Part shown: positions 5,209 to 12,647 of the stretch, in pieces
Layout: every line of letters starts with the position of its first letter
Position numbering within the stretch: position 1 is the stretch's first letter
Position numbers and translations under genes: made by a program
Notes under the pieces: model-generated
Told to the model about the DNA's origin: nothing
Databases searched by the model: none
Seen by the model: the letters and a program-made list of their open reading frames with translations, nothing else
NCBI GenBank assembly: GCA_964479445.1
Contig: CAYZMH010000076.1
Span: 1 to 16,574 of the forward strand
Source of the DNA: CAYZMH01 sp964479445
GTDB taxonomy: Bacteria > Bacteroidota > Bacteroidia > Bacteroidales > GCA-2748055
Direction of reading: 5' to 3'
Length of the DNA stretch: 16,574 nt

Positions 5209-6633
5209 CTACTTGTCTTCCGGAAGCACCGGTTCTGATATAACCTGCTCCTCAACAGGGAGGGGTGGCTCCTCCTCACTCCCGGCCTTGAACGAATTGA
5301 AAATGCCATAGGCGAATACAATGGCAATCGCAATGGGAGCGATGAACTTAACCAGGAACATGTAAACCGGTACAAACCGGCCCTTCATCAAACCCTTATT
5401 GGTCAGCTCATCCCGGGCCATGCCTCTCGACATAAACCATCCAACGAAAAGCACGATGAAGAGTCCGCCAAGGGGAAGCAATATATTGGCCGACGTGAAG
5501 TTTAGAAATCCAAAGACCCCTGCAAAAAATACACTTAATAAACCCAGCACAGAAACCGAAAGAGTCGCAGCCAGCGTGGCTTTACGGCGCGTCAGACGAA
5601 GTTCCTCCACGAAATAAGTCACAATAACCTCCAGTACCGAGATGGTCGAGGTGAGTGCAGCCACGGATAGCAACACAAAAAACATGGTGGAGAGGATCTG
5701 ACCCCCGGGTATATGATTGAGAATACTCGGCAGGGTGATAAAAACCAGCCCCTCATCGGCAACCTGGTCCATACTCAGCTCCTGCACGTTGGTGAATGCA
5801 AATATGGTGGGGAAGATTGCGATACCGGCCAGGATGGCTATGAACGTATCAGCCCCGGCAACCGAAACCGCTGTGGAACCAAGCTTTTCATTCTTCCTGA
5901 TGTAGGAACCATAGGTGATCAAAGTTCCCATCCCAATGCTCAGTGAGAAGAAAGCCTGACCCAATGCCTTTAATATGACCTGGGGGGTAAGCTTGCTGAA
6001 ATCGGGTTTGAACAGGAAATCCAACCCCCGGAGTGCCCCGGGAAGGGTTAACACATATACCGCCATGGAGACCAGCATCAGCAACAACAAGGGCATCAGG
6101 ATTTTGGCATACTTCTCAATCCCGTTCTTGATCCCCGATATTACGATCCATGCAGTTAGTCCCATGAAAATAACAAACCAGATAATTGGCCTGATCGATT
6201 CGTGGCGGAACTCGTCAAACATCCCTTTCAATTCAATGGGATTCTTCCCCTGTAGATTACCCAGCAAAGACTGGTAAAGGTACTCCAGCGTCCAACCGGC
6301 CACAACGGTATAAAATGCAAGGATCATGAAGGCGGCAACTACCCCCATCAAACCAATCAGATACCACGGTTTTCCCGGGGCAAGTTTCCGGAATGCCCCG
6401 TAGGGATTCCGCTGGGCCGAGCGTCCGATCACAAACTCGGAAAGCATGACGGGAATTCCGATCAGTAGAATACACAGCAGGTAGACAAAGAGGAATGCAG
6501 CACCCCCGTTTACTCCCGTTTCGTAGGGAAACCTCCAGATATTACCCAATCCGATGGCTGAACCGGCGGCGGCAGCAATAACGCCGAATTTACTGCTAAA
6601 ACTGTCTCTGCCCTTAATGTTACCCTGCGACAT
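5209..6633 (-). CDS. Sodium-dependent transporter, neurotransmitter:sodium symporter family (LeuT/MhsT-like)
   Basis: This is a 474-residue integral membrane protein of the SNF family. The signature GSAIGLGNIWRFPYETGVNG (about 24-43) forms the unwound part of helix 1, which binds Na+ and substrate; GGAAFLFVYLLC and IPVMLSEFVIGRSAQRNP follow as helix 2. About eleven or twelve hydrophobic segments can be counted, and the C-terminal tail is acidic and proline-rich. Bacterial members take up amino acids such as leucine, tryptophan or other hydrophobic ones with Na+; the substrate cannot be read from sequence. The gene lies between fba (with a terminator between them) and the ComEA-like gene. There is no Shine-Dalgarno sequence; TATACTTG at 6656-6663 (minus) is a weak -7 candidate. 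Confidence 0.95.
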   Translation of the reverse strand: MSQGNIKGRDSFSSKFGVIAAAAGSAIGLGNIWRFPYETGVNGGAAFLFVYLLCILLIGIPVMLSEFVIGRSAQRNPYGAFRKLAPGKPWYLIGLMGVVAAFMILAFYTVVAGWTLEYLYQSLLGNLQGKNPIELKGMFDEFRHESIRPIIWFVIFMGLTAWIVISGIKNGIEKYAKILMPLLLLMLVSMAVYVLTLPGALRGLDFLFKPDFSKLTPQVILKALGQAFFSLSIGMGTLITYGSYIRKNEKLGSTAVSVAGADTFIAILAGIAIFPTIFAFTNVQELSMDQVADEGLVFITLPSILNHIPGGQILSTMFFVLLSVAALTSTISVLEVIVTYFVEELRLTRRKATLAATLSVSVLGLLSVFFAGVFGFLNFTSANILLPLGGLFIVLFVGWFMSRGMARDELTNKGLMKGRFVPVYMFLVKFIAPIAIAIVFAYGIFNSFKAGSEEEPPLPVEEQVISEPVLPEDK

Positions 6634-6663
6634 GGTGAATCATTTGATGAGAACAAGTATACG

Positions 6664-6694
6664 AAAAAAGGCGCTCCCGCTGAAGGAACGCCTT
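6664..6694 (-). terminator. Intrinsic terminator after fba
   Basis: On the minus strand AAGGCGTTCC pairs with GGGAGCGCCTT (one bulged G) around TTCAGC, followed by TTTTTT. It lies 18 bases after the aldolase stop and isolates fba from the symporter gene. Confidence 0.82.
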
Positions 6695-6712
6695 GAATCT
6701 TCTCAGTATTGA

Positions 6713-7792
6713 TTATAACCGGTCAACACAGTTGAGATCGTCAAAGGCCACCTTCAAACGCTCAACCATCGCCTTTTCTCCTTCACGAAGCCAGACCCTC
6801 GGATCATACTTCTTCTTGTTCGGCTTGTCTTCTCCTTCCGGGTTTCCAATCTGGGCCTGCAGGTAGTCATGGTTCTTTGCTTCATAAGCCCGAACACCAT
6901 CCCAGAATGCCCACTGGGTATCGGTATCAATGTTCATCTTGATCACACCGTAACCGATCGCCTCACGAATATGCTCCTGGCTCGATCCCGAGCCACCGTG
7001 GAAGACAAAGTTAACCGGATTCTTATCCGTACCATGCTTCTCCTCGATAAACTTCTGTGAGTTGTCCAGGATTTTTGGCGTTAATTTCACATTCCCCGGC
7101 TTATAAACGCCGTGAACGTTGCCAAAAGATGCTGCTATGGTGAAATTCGGACTCACCTTCATGAGCTCCTCGTAAGCATAGGCTACCTCTTCAGGCTGGG
7201 TGTAAAGAAGAGAATTGTCAATTCCTGTGTTGTCCACTCCATCCTCTTCTCCTCCGGTAACCCCCAGCTCAATCTCAAGGGTCATATCCATTTTGCTCAT
7301 TCGCTCCAGGTAACGCTTGCAAATCTCAATATTCTCCTCCAGCGGCTCTTCCGAAAGGTCCAGCATATGGGAACTGAACAGCGGCTTTCCGTAACGCTCA
7401 TAATGCTTCTCCCCGTAATCAAGCAAACCATCAATCCAGGGTAATAACTTTTTTGCCGCATGATCGGTATGAAGGATTACAGGCACTCCGTATAATTCCG
7501 ACATATACTGAATATGCTTGGCACCGGAAATGGCACCTGCAATGGCTGCCTGCTGGTTATCATTGGAAAGTCCTTTGCCGGCAAAGAAATAGGCACCCCC
7601 GTTGGAAAACTGCACCATCACCGGGGCTTTTACCTCGCGCGCTGCCTCCATCACTGCATTGGCAGAGTTGGTGGAAACAACATTCACCGCGGGAAGTGCA
7701 TAGTGATTCTTTTTGGCAACGGCGAAAAGCTTCCTGGTATCTTCACCAGAAACCACGCCGGGGTTAATAACATCTAATAATTTTTCAGCCAT
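6713..7792 (-). CDS. fbaA: Class II fructose-1,6-bisphosphate aldolase
   Basis: This 359-residue enzyme has the length of the E. coli class IIA type. It cleaves fructose-1,6-bisphosphate to dihydroxyacetone phosphate and glyceraldehyde-3-phosphate and works in reverse in gluconeogenesis. Visible features are the LHTDHA motif (Asp110 catalytic, His111 zinc ligand), LEIELGVTGGEEDGVDNTGI (about 173-192), a FGNVHGVYKPG segment holding a zinc His, FVFHGGSGSS (final zinc His and phosphate loop) and VIKMNIDTDTQWAF. Its own promoter and terminator mark it as a single-gene unit. The ATG at 7792 gives the MAEKLLDVINPGVVSGEDTR start, in line with the family. The gene lies 78 bases after the outer-membrane lipoprotein gene. 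Confidence 0.97.
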   Translation of the reverse strand: MAEKLLDVINPGVVSGEDTRKLFAVAKKNHYALPAVNVVSTNSANAVMEAAREVKAPVMVQFSNGGAYFFAGKGLSNDNQQAAIAGAISGAKHIQYMSELYGVPVILHTDHAAKKLLPWIDGLLDYGEKHYERYGKPLFSSHMLDLSEEPLEENIEICKRYLERMSKMDMTLEIELGVTGGEEDGVDNTGIDNSLLYTQPEEVAYAYEELMKVSPNFTIAASFGNVHGVYKPGNVKLTPKILDNSQKFIEEKHGTDKNPVNFVFHGGSGSSQEHIREAIGYGVIKMNIDTDTQWAFWDGVRAYEAKNHDYLQAQIGNPEGEDKPNKKKYDPRVWLREGEKAMVERLKVAFDDLNCVDRL

Positions 7793-7829
7793 GATAGATT
7801 GTATTTTGTGTTATGAATTCGTGCGAGCA

Positions 7830-7860
7830 CAAAATTAAAACAAAAATAGTTATTGCCAAG
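7830..7860 (-). promoter_or_regulatory. Promoter of fbaA
   Basis: On the minus strand CTTG (7857-7860), 19 bases, then TAATTTTG (7830-7837), a full TAnnTTTG match with a 3-of-4 -33 box. It begins just after the stop of the upstream gene. Transcription would start near 7823, giving a leader of about 30 bases. Confidence 0.65.
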
Positions 7861-7870
7861 CTTGAAACCA

Positions 7871-10186
7871 TCAGAAAGGATAACCGATGGCAAGATTGAA
7901 TGTGAGATCACTCCAGGAAATGCCCTCGTTGGAAGGTAACCACCGTTCACCCTCCTGGTAGGAAGGATCGACAAGGGGAATACCCAGATCCAGGCGAAAG
8001 ATAAAAAAGTCGAAATCCAGCCTTGTTCCGAATCCGGTGCCCACGGCAAACTCTTTGTAAAACCGCTTCAGGTCAAAAAGCGCCCCTTCCCGGTCATCAT
8101 CGGGAGAAACCGACCATATGTTCCCGGCATCCAGGAAAAAGGCTCCCTCCAGCTTCCAGAATAACTTGAAACGGTATTCAATATTGGCCTCTATCTTGAG
8201 ATCTGCCGTCTGGTTGGGAAAAATACTGGCTGTATCACCCGGGAAGGAACCCGGACCCAGGTTCTTGACCTGGAAAGCCCGTACACTGTTGGCCCCACCG
8301 GCAAAGTATTGCTTCTCAAAAGGCATTGCCGCCGAATTGAGATAGGGAATCCCGGCCCCTATGAATCCACGGTATACCAGGCTGATACCCTCATCCAGGT
8401 AGTCGTAATGACGAAAATCGATATCCGCTCGCAGATACTGCGCATAATCCACCCCGAAAATCTGGTAAACCCCATCCTGCTTCGGCGCCCCCGATACCGA
8501 ATAGAGCAGGTAAAGAAGATTGGCAGCCGTCTCTGCACTGAAACGAAAATATTGAAAATCTCTCGATTTGCGGATTTGCTGGTTGTTGAACACAACATTG
8601 TAACGCTGATTGAGTATAAAATGCGGCTGGTAGCTGTAAAAAAGGTAGGTCCCCTCCAACCACTCCCGGAAATCCGATGACATGAATGGCGTGCGAATCA
8701 AGCTCGATTCAAAAGGATATACCGTATGAGTAAAAAAACCTCCCGCCTTCCAGTCATACCCGAATCCTGAATTCAGCGTAGTTCTCGTGTAATCCGGCCG
8801 CTTCTGGTAATTGAACGATAACGAAAGATTGGTCTGGGGATTGTACTTCCGGATAAACTGCTCCGTGCGGAAAGGCAGCAAAAACTTCGGGATTCTCAAC
8901 CGGGCCTCCACCCCCCACTCCTGCATCGTGCGCAATTCATCTTTCTGACTCTCCCGCAGTGTTTCAATAGCACCGGTAAATCGCAGATCAAACTGCTCGC
9001 TTCCCCTGAAAAGGTTCCGGTGCTGATAAATAATGTTTCCGGCCATTCCAATATTACCCCCCGAATTGGTGCCCTCTATCTCAAAAGTGTACGACTGCTT
9101 GGTGGCCGGTAACAACTTTATATCACAGTCCAGCACAGGCCGCTCCCCGTCTGCCTCCCGGAACTTGATATCCACCAGTCTGAATGCACTCAGCGAAGTC
9201 AGATTCCGGTAGGTCCGCTCCACATCGATGGCATTATATACCTCCCCCGGGATCACAAAATTCTTCTGGGTTACCAGGCCCGGGCGAACATTTGGTTTTT
9301 CCTTGAATACTACATGAATACCATCATACAACAGGGTGTCCTCATCTGCTACATTGCGTTCCGCATTACCGGTCTTACGCAACAGTTCATAATCCGTGGT
9401 GATGTTCACATCGCGTATGGAATATACCGGGTGCCTGGTCTGAACAACACGTCCCTGCTCATTCTTCACCGGGTAATTGCTGATCCCCAGCAGAAGATCC
9501 ACCTGGTGCCGCCCTGCTGAACTGTCCACTTCGAAATAGACAAACTCCCGTGTGAAATTGAAATAGCCCCGGTTACGCAGGATTCGCTCAATACGAACTC
9601 TCTCCGCCTGTAACATCTCCACATTGTATTGCTGCCCCGCCTCCAGCAGGGAAGGAAGGCTGTCATTCATCACATACTCCGACAACGTGGCATCCTCGAA
9701 AAAATAATCAATGTTGCGAACCGTATAGGGCTGCCCCGCATCAATGGTATAGTAAACATCCGCTTTCCGCCTTTTGTATGCCACCGAATCACTCACCTCC
9801 GCATTGAAATAACCCTTGTTGTAAAGATATAACTCCAGTTGTTGCGTGGTCTTGTCGGTCAGATCAGGATTGAAAACCACCGGCGGTTCTCCAATATTCC
9901 GCAACCAGTTGTTGAAACCGTTGTCTTTACCCTTCCTGGAAAGATTATAAAGTGAAAGATAAAACTTGAACCCCAGAATCTTTTTATTGGGGCGCTGCTT
10001 TACAAATGTCTTGATCTCCTCTTTCCTGGTCGTATTCTGTTCATCCTCGATATCGTAGTCACGCAGCAGGTATTCGTTATCCGGAACGTACTTCGCCGAT
10101 CCACACGAACTCATCAACACAATCACCGTGATCAAATAGATCCCGAAAAACAGATTCCTGTATATCCCTGTATTGAACTGAATCAA
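7871..10186 (-). CDS. TamA/BamA-family outer-membrane lipoprotein (TamL-like)
   Basis: With the chosen start the protein has 771 residues. A signal sequence ends in the lipobox-like VLMSSC, so Cys28 would be lipidated. POTRA-like domains follow (about 70-400, with LYLYNKGYFNAEVSD and ILRNRGYFNFTREF). A C-terminal 16-strand-type barrel comes last (about 400-771) with GLGPGSFPG near FAGGANSVRAFQVKN, ending in the usual aromatic residue (AIGYPF). TamL is the lipidated TamA form in Bacteroidetes and works with TamB in outer-membrane assembly; no tamB is beside it here. There is no in-frame ATG before the lipobox. The frame opens at TTG 10249, but a promoter overlaps that point, so TTG 10186 with CAGGAC upstream is preferred. 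The exact start is unsure; TamL versus BamA-like is inferred from the lipobox. Confidence 0.85.
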   Translation of the reverse strand: MIQFNTGIYRNLFFGIYLITVIVLMSSCGSAKYVPDNEYLLRDYDIEDEQNTTRKEEIKTFVKQRPNKKILGFKFYLSLYNLSRKGKDNGFNNWLRNIGEPPVVFNPDLTDKTTQQLELYLYNKGYFNAEVSDSVAYKRRKADVYYTIDAGQPYTVRNIDYFFEDATLSEYVMNDSLPSLLEAGQQYNVEMLQAERVRIERILRNRGYFNFTREFVYFEVDSSAGRHQVDLLLGISNYPVKNEQGRVVQTRHPVYSIRDVNITTDYELLRKTGNAERNVADEDTLLYDGIHVVFKEKPNVRPGLVTQKNFVIPGEVYNAIDVERTYRNLTSLSAFRLVDIKFREADGERPVLDCDIKLLPATKQSYTFEIEGTNSGGNIGMAGNIIYQHRNLFRGSEQFDLRFTGAIETLRESQKDELRTMQEWGVEARLRIPKFLLPFRTEQFIRKYNPQTNLSLSFNYQKRPDYTRTTLNSGFGYDWKAGGFFTHTVYPFESSLIRTPFMSSDFREWLEGTYLFYSYQPHFILNQRYNVVFNNQQIRKSRDFQYFRFSAETAANLLYLLYSVSGAPKQDGVYQIFGVDYAQYLRADIDFRHYDYLDEGISLVYRGFIGAGIPYLNSAAMPFEKQYFAGGANSVRAFQVKNLGPGSFPGDTASIFPNQTADLKIEANIEYRFKLFWKLEGAFFLDAGNIWSVSPDDDREGALFDLKRFYKEFAVGTGFGTRLDFDFFIFRLDLGIPLVDPSYQEGERWLPSNEGISWSDLTFNLAIGYPF

Positions 10187-10237
10187 AGTAAGTCCTGTTT
10201 TATCATTACCTGCAACAGCATCCCGTTGAGAACGTCT

Positions 10238-10268
10238 CAAAAATAACAATTAATTCTTCTGTAACACA
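10238..10268 (-). promoter_or_regulatory. Probable promoter of the TamL-like gene
   Basis: On the minus strand TGTG (10265-10268), 19 bases, then TATTTTTG (10238-10245), a full -7 match with a weak -33 box. Transcription from about 10231 would give a 45-base leader to the TTG at 10186, and would exclude the TTG at 10249 as the start. Confidence 0.45.
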
Positions 10269-10284
10269 CCTGCCCTGCAACCAC

Positions 10285-10316
10285 TTTCTCTACCTGCCGG
10301 GAATTTACTATTTTTA
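10285..10316 (+). promoter_or_regulatory. Possible promoter of the SpoU methyltransferase gene
   Basis: TTTC (10285-10288), 20 bases, then TATTTTTA (10309-10316): one mismatch in each box against TTTG / TAnnTTTG. The ATG follows 31 bases later. It is divergent from the TamL-like promoter. Confidence 0.4.
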
Positions 10317-10346
10317 ACTCCTTTGCCAACCCAGATATATATACCT

Positions 10347-11147
10347 ATGATCTCAATAAACCAACGGAAACAGATCACCTCCCTGAATCAGAAAAAATAC
10401 CGGATCCGGTATGGCCTCTTCCTTGCCGAAGGTGATAAAATCACCCGGGAAGCCCTCTCTCCAGCAACCAATCCATTTTCTGAAGTCCGGGAGATCTTCG
10501 CTACTCCGGCATGGCTGCAGGAAAACCAGGAGCTCGTCAACGCATCAAATGCCACCTTTACCGAAGCATCCACGGTAGAACTGAAAAGGGTCTCTACCCT
10601 GCAAACACCACCCCGTGTAATCGCCCTGCTCTCCCTCCCTGAACTTCCGCACTCCCCCCCTCTGCCCGGGAACAACCTTCTGCTCATGCTGGAATCAATC
10701 CGCGATCCGGGAAACCTGGGAACCATCCTGCGTACAGCAAACTGGTTTGGAATCACAAGCGTTATATGCAGCAAAGATTCAGCCGATGCCTGGAACCCCA
10801 AAGTAGTGCAGGCCAGCATGGGAGCCATCCTCCGCACAACCATACACTATATTCCGCTGATTCCCTTCCTGGAATCCTATAGCGCTAAGGGAGGAGAGGT
10901 ATACGGAACCCACCTCCGGGGAAAATCCATCTATTCCACGCCAGTAACCCCCCCCTCCGTAGTCATATTTGGAAACGAATCACAGGGATTGTCTCCCAAC
11001 CTTGAAAAGTTTGTGACCACACCCATCCGGATCCCCGACCATCCTCCGGGTAAATCAGGAACCGAATCTCTCAACATAGCGGCTTCTGTGGCAGCCGTAT
11101 GCGCCATCATCCGTAATCAGTCGGCCTCTACTCAAAATGGAAATTGA
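10347..11147 (+). CDS. SpoU/TrmH-family RNA 2'-O-methyltransferase (RlmB-like)
   Basis: The protein has 266 residues. The N-terminal substrate-binding part (1-105) includes NQKKYRIRYGLFLAEGDK, typical of the rRNA methylase subgroup. The SPOUT catalytic domain follows with motif 1 (ESIRDPGNLGTILRTANWFG, 116-135, with Asn123 and catalytic Arg129), motif 2 (IFGNESQGL, 207-215) and motif 3 (ESLNIAASVAA, 240-250). It would transfer methyl from SAM to a ribose 2'-OH of 23S rRNA or tRNA; the target base is unknown. The ATG at 10347 was preferred to a TTG 8 codons upstream. It is the only plus-strand gene between 1 and 15228, divergent from the TamL-like gene and overlapping porT tail to tail by 20 bases. 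Two poly-C runs (7 and 8 bases) lie in its coding sequence. Confidence 0.93.
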   Translation: MISINQRKQITSLNQKKYRIRYGLFLAEGDKITREALSPATNPFSEVREIFATPAWLQENQELVNASNATFTEASTVELKRVSTLQTPPRVIALLSLPELPHSPPLPGNNLLLMLESIRDPGNLGTILRTANWFGITSVICSKDSADAWNPKVVQASMGAILRTTIHYIPLIPFLESYSAKGGEVYGTHLRGKSIYSTPVTPPSVVIFGNESQGLSPNLEKFVTTPIRIPDHPPGKSGTESLNIAASVAAVCAIIRNQSASTQNGN

Positions 11148-11829
11148 TCATCACCAGGAAGGAACGCAACTGGTCAAACGACTCTACATAGCTCTCAGCA
11201 CCCGAAGCGGGATCATCTACCAGTACATCACGTAACCCTATAGCCACCTTGATCTCCGGGGCAAACTTGAAATACTGCAGATAGGTGTCTACCCCGAACC
11301 CCAACTCCAGGTAAACATCGGCAGGTTTCAACCTAATACGCACATTGGTGTCCTCGTCATACTCCTTGCGGGCTGCCATATCATACCGGAAACTGAATCC
11401 CCCGATCACATAGGGCCGGTAATTGTTGAGCCGTTCCGACCGGTACTTCAGCAACAGGGGGAAATCCAAAAAACTCGATTCAACCAGCATCGTGGTAACG
11501 TCGGTAAGATCCTGCGGATCATAATAGCTGAATTCCCGCTGCCCGAAATTGACCCCGGGCAGAAAACGCAGGTTCCAGTAGTCACTCAGCCGAAGATCGG
11601 AAACAGCATTTACCTGGAACCCCGGCTGCACGTAACTGATGTCGCCGTACCGGAAATTGGGTGCATCCGGATTCCGTTGAAAACCGAAATCCATTATATT
11701 CCCGCCAACGGTAAACCCGAAATGAAGCTTTTTATAATCATAGGCAGACAGATTCCTCGGCCGCTCCTCCTGGGCATATAGAATGACCGCGAAAGCCAGT
11801 AAAAAAAGTATGACAATGGGTTTTTTCAT
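11128..11829 (-). CDS. porT: PorT-family outer-membrane beta-barrel protein
   Basis: The protein has 233 residues and starts with a signal peptide (MKKPIVILFLLAFAVILYAQ, likely cleaved after Ala19). The rest is rich in alternating strands, as in an 8-strand barrel, with FGFTVGGNIMDFGF, LRFLPGVNFGQREF, LDFPLLLKYRSERL and PYVIGGFSFRYDMA, and ends in an aromatic-containing strand (FLVMINFHFE). PorT is needed for type IX secretion in Porphyromonas gingivalis, and the porT-ubiE pairing is known from Bacteroidetes genomes. The ATG at 11829 was preferred to an upstream in-frame start because it places the signal peptide at the N-terminus. Its tail overlaps the RNA methyltransferase tail. PorT proper and its broader family are hard to tell apart; the ubiE neighbour favours PorT proper. 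Confidence 0.8.
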   Translation of the reverse strand: MKKPIVILFLLAFAVILYAQEERPRNLSAYDYKKLHFGFTVGGNIMDFGFQRNPDAPNFRYGDISYVQPGFQVNAVSDLRLSDYWNLRFLPGVNFGQREFSYYDPQDLTDVTTMLVESSFLDFPLLLKYRSERLNNYRPYVIGGFSFRYDMAARKEYDEDTNVRIRLKPADVYLELGFGVDTYLQYFKFAPEIKVAIGLRDVLVDDPASGAESYVESFDQLRSFLVMINFHFE

Positions 11830-11846
11830 TACTTCTTTAAACGTGG

Positions 11847-11878
11847 CAAAGGTAGTAAATAGTATGATAGCTGCCAGA
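11847..11878 (-). promoter_or_regulatory. Probable promoter of porT
   Basis: On the minus strand TCTG (11875-11878), 20 bases, then TACCTTTG (11847-11854), a full TAnnTTTG match with a 3-of-4 -33 box. It lies in the 80-base gap between ubiE and porT, so porT may be transcribed apart from ubiE. Confidence 0.55.
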
Positions 11879-11909
11879 ATCAATGTAGGATAATACGTTC
11901 ATGAGACAG

Positions 11910-12632
11910 CTATCCTTTCTTAACCCCCTCGTAAAGGTACACATTACCCCCGGCCATGGTGGCAGCTACCCGGGTATGCAATCCCGCCTTCCATATGATC
12001 CCTGCCATAACCTCCCCACAGGGAAACGATTCAATGGTTCGTGTCAGGTATTGATAAGCCTCCCGGTCTCCGGCCACCCGGTTGGCAAGAAATGGGATCA
12101 CCGTACGAAAATATATCCGCATGAAACCGGCAATTAAACGGCTTTGCGATGGTCCGAACTCCAGCATGTAAAAACATCCCCCGGGCTTCAGTACACGCCT
12201 GATCTCTGAAAAGGCTTTAGCCGGATCGGGAACATTGCGTATTCCGAAAGCTACCGTTACTGCATCAAATGATTCGCCGTCGAAGGGGAGCTGCATGGCA
12301 TCAGCCTCCATGAGCTGAATGGTTCGCTGATAACGATCGAACTTACGCCGGGCCCGCTCAAGCATCTTCATTGAAATATCACTGCCTGTAATACGCAAAC
12401 CGGGTACCTTTCGCGACAGAAGCAATGCCAGGTCCCCGGTGCCGGTGGCAATATCCAGTACAGTTGCCCCCTGGCCATGATTCATGCACCGCTGTTTAAA
12501 AAGGCGAACCAGCCTCCTCCGCCACCTTCTGTCCAACCCTGCCGACATGAGGTGATTCAGAAGATCATACCGCGCATGTATGCGGTCGAAAAGCACATCA
12601 ACCTTCGCTTTTTGATCTGTAAGAGACTCCAT
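11910..12632 (-). CDS. ubiE: Demethylmenaquinone methyltransferase (UbiE/MenG)
   Basis: This 240-residue class I SAM methyltransferase starts VDVLFDRIHARYDLLNHLMS (about 11-30), the first UbiE signature. SAM motif I is VLDIATGTGDLALLL (58-72), an acidic residue in GSDIS (motif II) and EADAMQLPF follow, and the second signature is AFGIRNVPDPAKAFSEIRRV (about 128-147). It makes the last step of menaquinone synthesis, methylating demethylmenaquinone. As Bacteroidetes use menaquinone rather than ubiquinone, the menG role is expected. It lies between purL (15 bases upstream) and porT. There is no Shine-Dalgarno sequence. The tight spacing to purL suggests co-transcription. Confidence 0.96.
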   Translation of the reverse strand: MESLTDQKAKVDVLFDRIHARYDLLNHLMSAGLDRRWRRRLVRLFKQRCMNHGQGATVLDIATGTGDLALLLSRKVPGLRITGSDISMKMLERARRKFDRYQRTIQLMEADAMQLPFDGESFDAVTVAFGIRNVPDPAKAFSEIRRVLKPGGCFYMLEFGPSQSRLIAGFMRIYFRTVIPFLANRVAGDREAYQYLTRTIESFPCGEVMAGIIWKAGLHTRVAATMAGGNVYLYEGVKKG

Positions 12633-12647
12633 TAAAATAACCGTGCC

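Noticed and set aside
10948..10956. C8 run in the RNA methyltransferase gene (and a C7 run near 10654) as phase-variable contingency sites
   Set aside because: The frame is intact through both and the gene is a housekeeping type; no sign of variation can be seen in one sequence.
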